Positions 13,381 to 16,224 of a stretch of DNA of 16,224 nt are shown one piece after another (within the stretch, counting starts at the first letter, position 1; the number at the start of each line of letters is the position of its first letter). A program made the translations under genes and the position numbers. The notes below the pieces were generated by a model. That model saw only the letters and a program-made list of their open reading frames with translations, did not search any database and was not told the origin of the DNA. Source of the stretch: Anaerolineales bacterium (GTDB taxonomy: Bacteria; Chloroflexota; Anaerolineae; UBA7937); NCBI GenBank assembly GCA_030593425.1, contig JAUVHF010000016.1:1-16224 (forward strand), read 5' to 3'.

Positions 13381-14229
13381 ATGAGCGAAAAGATAATCGC
13401 CCTCCTCAACGAGGATATCAAAGGCGAACACACGGCTATCGTGCAGTACCTGCGCCACGCCTACGCTTTAGGAGAGGGAGAGATGGCCTGCGAGATCGAG
13501 GCCATCGCCAGGGAGGAGATGCGCCATCTCGATTGGCTCTCGGAGAAGGTGATGGAGTTAGGGGGCAAGCCCACTCTGGAGCGGGCGGAGATGGATCTGG
13601 GAGGCACCACCCCAGCGGAGTGGCTACGGCGCGACGTCAAGGCCGAAGAGGACGCCATCGCCATCTACAAGGAGCACATAGAGGCTATCGATGACCCCAA
13701 GATAAAGCGCCTCTTGCGCCGTATCCTCTCCGACGAGGAGGTCCACCACGGAGAGTTCAGCCATATGGTCGAGAAATCGGAGCGGGAGAAGATAGCCCCA
13801 GAAGGGGCGCTCCTCTCCGAGAAGAGGGATAAGACCATCGATATGTTGAACTGGGGGATCCGCCACGAGTACACCGTCATCTTGCAGTACCTGTATCACT
13901 CTTATCTGACCTCCGATGAGGAAGTCCGCCTAGAACTGCAAGATCAGGCTATCAACGAGATGCAACACCTAGGTTGGCTGGCGGAGGAGATGACAGAAAC
14001 CGATGGCAGCCCAGAGATAGAAGAGACCGGGGTGGACCGCTCAGAGGAGACCGGCGATATGCTACGGGCCGATATCGCCGTGGAGCGAGAGGTGACTGAG
14101 GAGTACACCCGTCAGATCGACGAGGTCGAAGATCCGGGGCTGAAGAGGCTCCTGACCCGCATCCGAGACCACGAGATCTACCACGACCAACTCTTCACCG
14201 ATCTCCTGAAGGGGCTCGAAAAGGAATAG
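13381..14229 (+). CDS. Tandem ferritin-like (bacterioferritin-type) diiron protein
   Basis: The 282-residue protein is an internal duplication of a four-helix ferritin-like domain. Repeat 1 (about 1-132) has Glu16 (Gly-Glu-His-Thr), Glu46 and His49 (Glu-Glu-Met-Arg-His-Leu), Glu89 (Ala-Glu-Glu-Asp-Ala-Ile) and Glu120 with His123 (Glu-Glu-Val-His-His). Repeat 2 (about 147-279) has the aligned set Glu163 (His-Glu-Tyr-Thr), Glu193 and His196 (Asn-Glu-Met-Gln-His-Leu), Glu235 and Glu265 with His268. Both sites therefore keep a full set of diiron ligands. Bacterioferritin-like domains oxidise Fe(II) or reduce peroxide; a heme Met is not evident. It starts 9 nt after the preceding stop with a GGAGGAG-like site, is last in the perR operon, and is followed by a hairpin. 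Single-domain relatives form cages; a tandem form could act as a fused dimer. Exact activity is unknown. Confidence 0.85.
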   Translation: MSEKIIALLNEDIKGEHTAIVQYLRHAYALGEGEMACEIEAIAREEMRHLDWLSEKVMELGGKPTLERAEMDLGGTTPAEWLRRDVKAEEDAIAIYKEHIEAIDDPKIKRLLRRILSDEEVHHGEFSHMVEKSEREKIAPEGALLSEKRDKTIDMLNWGIRHEYTVILQYLYHSYLTSDEEVRLELQDQAINEMQHLGWLAEEMTETDGSPEIEETGVDRSEETGDMLRADIAVEREVTEEYTRQIDEVEDPGLKRLLTRIRDHEIYHDQLFTDLLKGLEKE

Positions 14230-14264
14230 ACCCTCGCCGCGCCTCTATTGTAAGGTGTGGTAGG

Positions 14265-14291
14265 TGGAGGACACAGGCCCTGTGTCCTTCA
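14265..14291 (+). terminator. Hairpin at the end of the perR operon
   Basis: An 11-bp stem (14265-14275 with 14281-14291, one G-T wobble) has a 5-nt GGCCC loop. It is followed only by CATTT, so it is a terminator or 3'-stabilising hairpin with a weak T tract. It lies 36 nt after the stop of the tandem ferritin gene. Confidence 0.6.
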
Positions 14292-14300
14292 CATTTCAGG

Positions 14301-14329
14301 TTTACAAAGGGAGTAAAATCTGATATAAT
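14301..14329 (+). promoter_or_regulatory. Promoter of the ferredoxin gene
   Basis: TTTACA (14301-14306) and a perfect TATAAT (14324-14329) are separated by 17 nt. It lies just after the hairpin that closes the perR operon and 42 nt before the ferredoxin start. Confidence 0.75.
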
Positions 14330-14371
14330 GTTGTCCGCTCTAAGACAAAACAACAAAGGGAGGTAACATAG

Positions 14372-14635
<264 letters not shown>

Positions 14636-14685
14636 ACCCCCGCCAAGATGGAGCAGCCTGGCGAGGCGAATCGTGTTAAGTTGAG

Positions 14686-14735
14686 AGCCCCAAAGGCCAA
14701 GGTCGCGGCAGCGGCTTCCTCTGGGGCTTTCCTTT
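14686..14735 (+). terminator. Probable terminator (possibly leaky) after ferredoxin gene
   Basis: AGCCCCA (14686-14692) can pair with TGGGGCT (14722-14728), with further partial pairing inside (AGG with CCT), and TTTCCTTT follows. The next gene starts at 14748 with no promoter I can see, so read-through of this hairpin may supply its transcription. Confidence 0.5.
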
Positions 14736-14747
14736 AGAAGGGCTATC

Positions 14748-15776
14748 ATGACTATAGAGCGCCTGCTAGCCATAGATGTGGGGGCTGGGACGCAGGACAT
14801 CCTCCTCTTCGAGAGCGACAAACCGATGGAGAACTGCGTCAAACTAGTCCTCCCCTCTATGTCCACCATTGTGGCTCAGAAGATCAAAGAGGCCACCACC
14901 CAGGGGGAAGATATCTTCCTGACGGGGAACCTCATGGGGGGCGGCCCCAATGTCAGCGCCCTCAAGGCCCACCTCAGAGCAGGTTATGGCGTCTTTGCCA
15001 CCCCCCTGGCGGCCAAGACCGTCCGGGACGACCTCAACGAGGTTAGATCCATGGGAGTGACGATAGTGAAGGAGCCTCCAGATAATGCTGCAGTCATCGA
15101 GACTCGAGACATCGATCTTCGCTCCCTAGGAAAGGCTTTGGCCCTCTTCGATCTAGAACTTCCCAGAGAGTACGCCATCGCCGTCCAAGACCACGGCGAG
15201 CAGCCAGGCATCAGCCAACGGAGCTTCCGCTTCCAACAATGGGAGAGGTTCGTGCAGGCTGGAGGCCAACTGGACAGCCTAGCCTACCGGGAGGTGCCCC
15301 CCTATCTCACCCGCATGAAGGCTGTGCAACGGGATGCCCCGGGAGCCCTGATGATGGATACCGGCTCGGCAGCGATATGGGGCGCTCTCTGCGATGAGGT
15401 GGTGACCGCACGACAAGATGAGGGCCTCATCGTGGTCAACGTGGGCAACCAGCATCTCCTCGCCGCCCTGGTGAGGGGGGAGAAGGTCTGGGGGCTCTTC
15501 GAGCATCACACGGTATTGATGAACAAGGAGAAACTCTTTGATCATATCGAGCGGCTGCGCCAAGGGGTCTTGACCAACGACGAGCTCTATGAAGACCGCG
15601 GCCACGGGGCTTTCATCCACCCCGACTACAAAGGCCCTTTTCAGTTCGTGACCGTCACCGGACCCAACCGGCGGATGGCCCAAGGGTTAGGCTACATGGC
15701 CGTGCCCTACGGCGATATGATGCTCACCGGCTGCTTTGGCCTGGTGGCCGCGGCCAAAAGGCTCCCGAACGATTAA
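14748..15776 (+). CDS. DUF1786 protein (ASKHA-like fold, uncharacterised)
   Basis: The 342-residue protein begins Leu-Leu-Ala-Ile-Asp-Val-Gly-Ala-Gly-Thr-Gln-Asp-Ile, a phosphate-binding loop resembling that of acetokinase/sugar kinase/Hsp70 (ASKHA) nucleotide-binding proteins. A second such loop is Met-Asp-Thr-Gly-Ser-Ala-Ala (around residue 200), and Gly-Leu-Ile-Val-Val-Asn-Val-Gly-Asn follows (around 225). From memory this corresponds to DUF1786 (PF08735), labelled a putative pyruvate formate-lyase activating enzyme. No radical-SAM CxxxCxxC motif is present, so that label is doubtful here; ATP binding is more plausible, by inference. Gly-Asn-Leu-Met-Gly-Gly-Gly-Pro and Asp-His-Gly-Glu are other conserved-looking sites. 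The gene lies between a ferredoxin and a tungsten AOR and is 19 nt from the latter, suggesting a role in maturation or regulation of that enzyme. The start has a weak AGAAGGG. Confidence 0.75.
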   Translation: MTIERLLAIDVGAGTQDILLFESDKPMENCVKLVLPSMSTIVAQKIKEATTQGEDIFLTGNLMGGGPNVSALKAHLRAGYGVFATPLAAKTVRDDLNEVRSMGVTIVKEPPDNAAVIETRDIDLRSLGKALALFDLELPREYAIAVQDHGEQPGISQRSFRFQQWERFVQAGGQLDSLAYREVPPYLTRMKAVQRDAPGALMMDTGSAAIWGALCDEVVTARQDEGLIVVNVGNQHLLAALVRGEKVWGLFEHHTVLMNKEKLFDHIERLRQGVLTNDELYEDRGHGAFIHPDYKGPFQFVTVTGPNRRMAQGLGYMAVPYGDMMLTGCFGLVAAAKRLPND

Positions 15777-15795
15777 TCAAAGGAGAGAAGGGGAG

Positions 15796-16224
15796 ATGTC
15801 ATACGGCTATCACGGGCGAATCTTGCGCCTCGATCTCTCCACCGGGGATAAGGAAGTAGAAGAACCGAGAGAGATCTTCTATCGACGCCACTTGGGAGGA
15901 TGGTCCCTCATAGCCCATTACCTCCTGAAGGAGTTGAAGCCAGGCATAGACCCTCTAGGCGAGGAGAACAAATTGATCTTCGCCTGTGGGCCTATCACCG
16001 GAGCCCCCATAGCGGGGAGCGGCCGCAACGCCGTGGGGGGTAAATCGCCCCTCACCAGCCTCTTCGGAGAGACGGATGTGGGAGGCTACTGGGGAGCAGA
16101 ACTCAAGAGGGCCGGATATGATGCCATAATAGTGGAGGGGCGGGCGAAGAAGCCGGCCTATATCTGGATCCACGACGACCAAGTGGAGATCCGAGACGCT
16201 TCCCATCTCTGGGGCCGCCTCACC
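15796..16224 (+). CDS. Aldehyde:ferredoxin oxidoreductase (tungstopterin), N-terminal part
   Basis: The frame stays open to the window end, giving the first 143 residues of an enzyme that is usually about 600 long. The N-terminal AOR domain is clear: Gly-Arg-Ile-Leu-Arg-Leu-Asp-Leu-Ser at the start, Leu-Gly-Gly-Trp-Ser, Gly-Pro-Ile-Thr-Gly-Ala, then the pterin-binding Gly-Arg-Asn-Ala-Val-Gly-Gly-Lys-Ser-Pro-Leu-Thr segment, Gly-Gly-Tyr-Trp-Gly-Ala-Glu-Leu-Lys, and Ala-Gly-Tyr-Asp-Ala-Ile-Ile-Val. The family binds a W-bis-pyranopterin cofactor and one [4Fe-4S] cluster and oxidises aldehydes to acids with ferredoxin as acceptor. The cluster cysteines and the substrate pocket lie beyond the window, so the substrate is unknown. 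ATG 15796 is preceded by AAAGGAG and AGGGGAG. It is in an operon-like order with DUF1786 and downstream of a ferredoxin. Confidence 0.92.
   Translation, partial: MSYGYHGRILRLDLSTGDKEVEEPREIFYRRHLGGWSLIAHYLLKELKPGIDPLGEENKLIFACGPITGAPIAGSGRNAVGGKSPLTSLFGETDVGGYWGAELKRAGYDAIIVEGRAKKPAYIWIHDDQVEIRDASHLWGRLT

Noticed and set aside
13362..13694. Plus-strand ORF of 110 codons overlapping the tandem ferritin gene
   Set aside because: It is out of frame with a well-conserved diiron protein and its product is Arg/Gly-rich low-complexity sequence typical of a GC-rich shadow frame.

Overview
The window looks like a chromosomal segment of an uncultured, probably anaerobic and possibly thermophilic, member of the Chloroflexota. 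This assignment is an inference. It rests on moderately high GC, frequent AGG/AGA/ATA codons, a YfhO-type membrane protein, a bacterial Rab-like small GTPase, Ig-like surface proteins, a rubrerythrin/rubredoxin oxygen defence cluster and an aldehyde:ferredoxin oxidoreductase. No rRNA, tRNA, transposase or CRISPR array was seen.

Layout. (1) Positions 1-1330 are an accessory-looking block: the C-terminal end of an Ig-like surface protein, a 63-residue two-helix membrane protein, and a Thr/Pro-linker lipoprotein followed 21 nt later by a structure resembling an integron attC recombination site. (2) Positions 1475-4898 are housekeeping genes on the plus strand: obgE and nadD (overlapping), a conserved two-helix membrane protein, and holA, closed by a hairpin shared with the convergent lexA. 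(3) lexA (minus) and an UPF0173 metallo-hydrolase (plus) diverge from a compact intergenic region. It carries two good sigma-70 promoters and an SOS box lying between the -35 and -10 of lexA. A CCA-adding-enzyme family gene follows the hydrolase. (4) Positions 7889-9264 encode a protein of unknown function followed by a Rab-like GTPase, probably a small-GTPase/regulator pair. (5) A YfhO-family membrane protein (minus) diverges from perR.

(6) Positions 11814-14229 form a five-gene peroxide/oxygen-stress operon: perR, rubrerythrin, a short rubredoxin (12833-12997), a rubredoxin-domain protein with a helical tail, and a protein with two tandem ferritin-like domains. Palindromes resembling PerR/Fur operators overlap the promoter, and the operon ends at a hairpin. 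PerR would sense peroxide and release the operon; rubredoxins would carry electrons to rubrerythrin and perhaps to the diiron domains of the tandem ferritin. (7) From 14301 a new promoter drives a 2[4Fe-4S] ferredoxin, followed by a hairpin, a DUF1786 ASKHA-like protein, and the N-terminal third or less of a tungsten aldehyde:ferredoxin oxidoreductase cut by the window end. The ferredoxin is the likely redox partner of that enzyme.

No gene-free stretch exceeds 300 bases. The longest (1211-1474) holds the attC-like structure and the obgE promoter. The next (555-745) holds only a short GC-rich inverted repeat near 612-629 and nothing else I can name.
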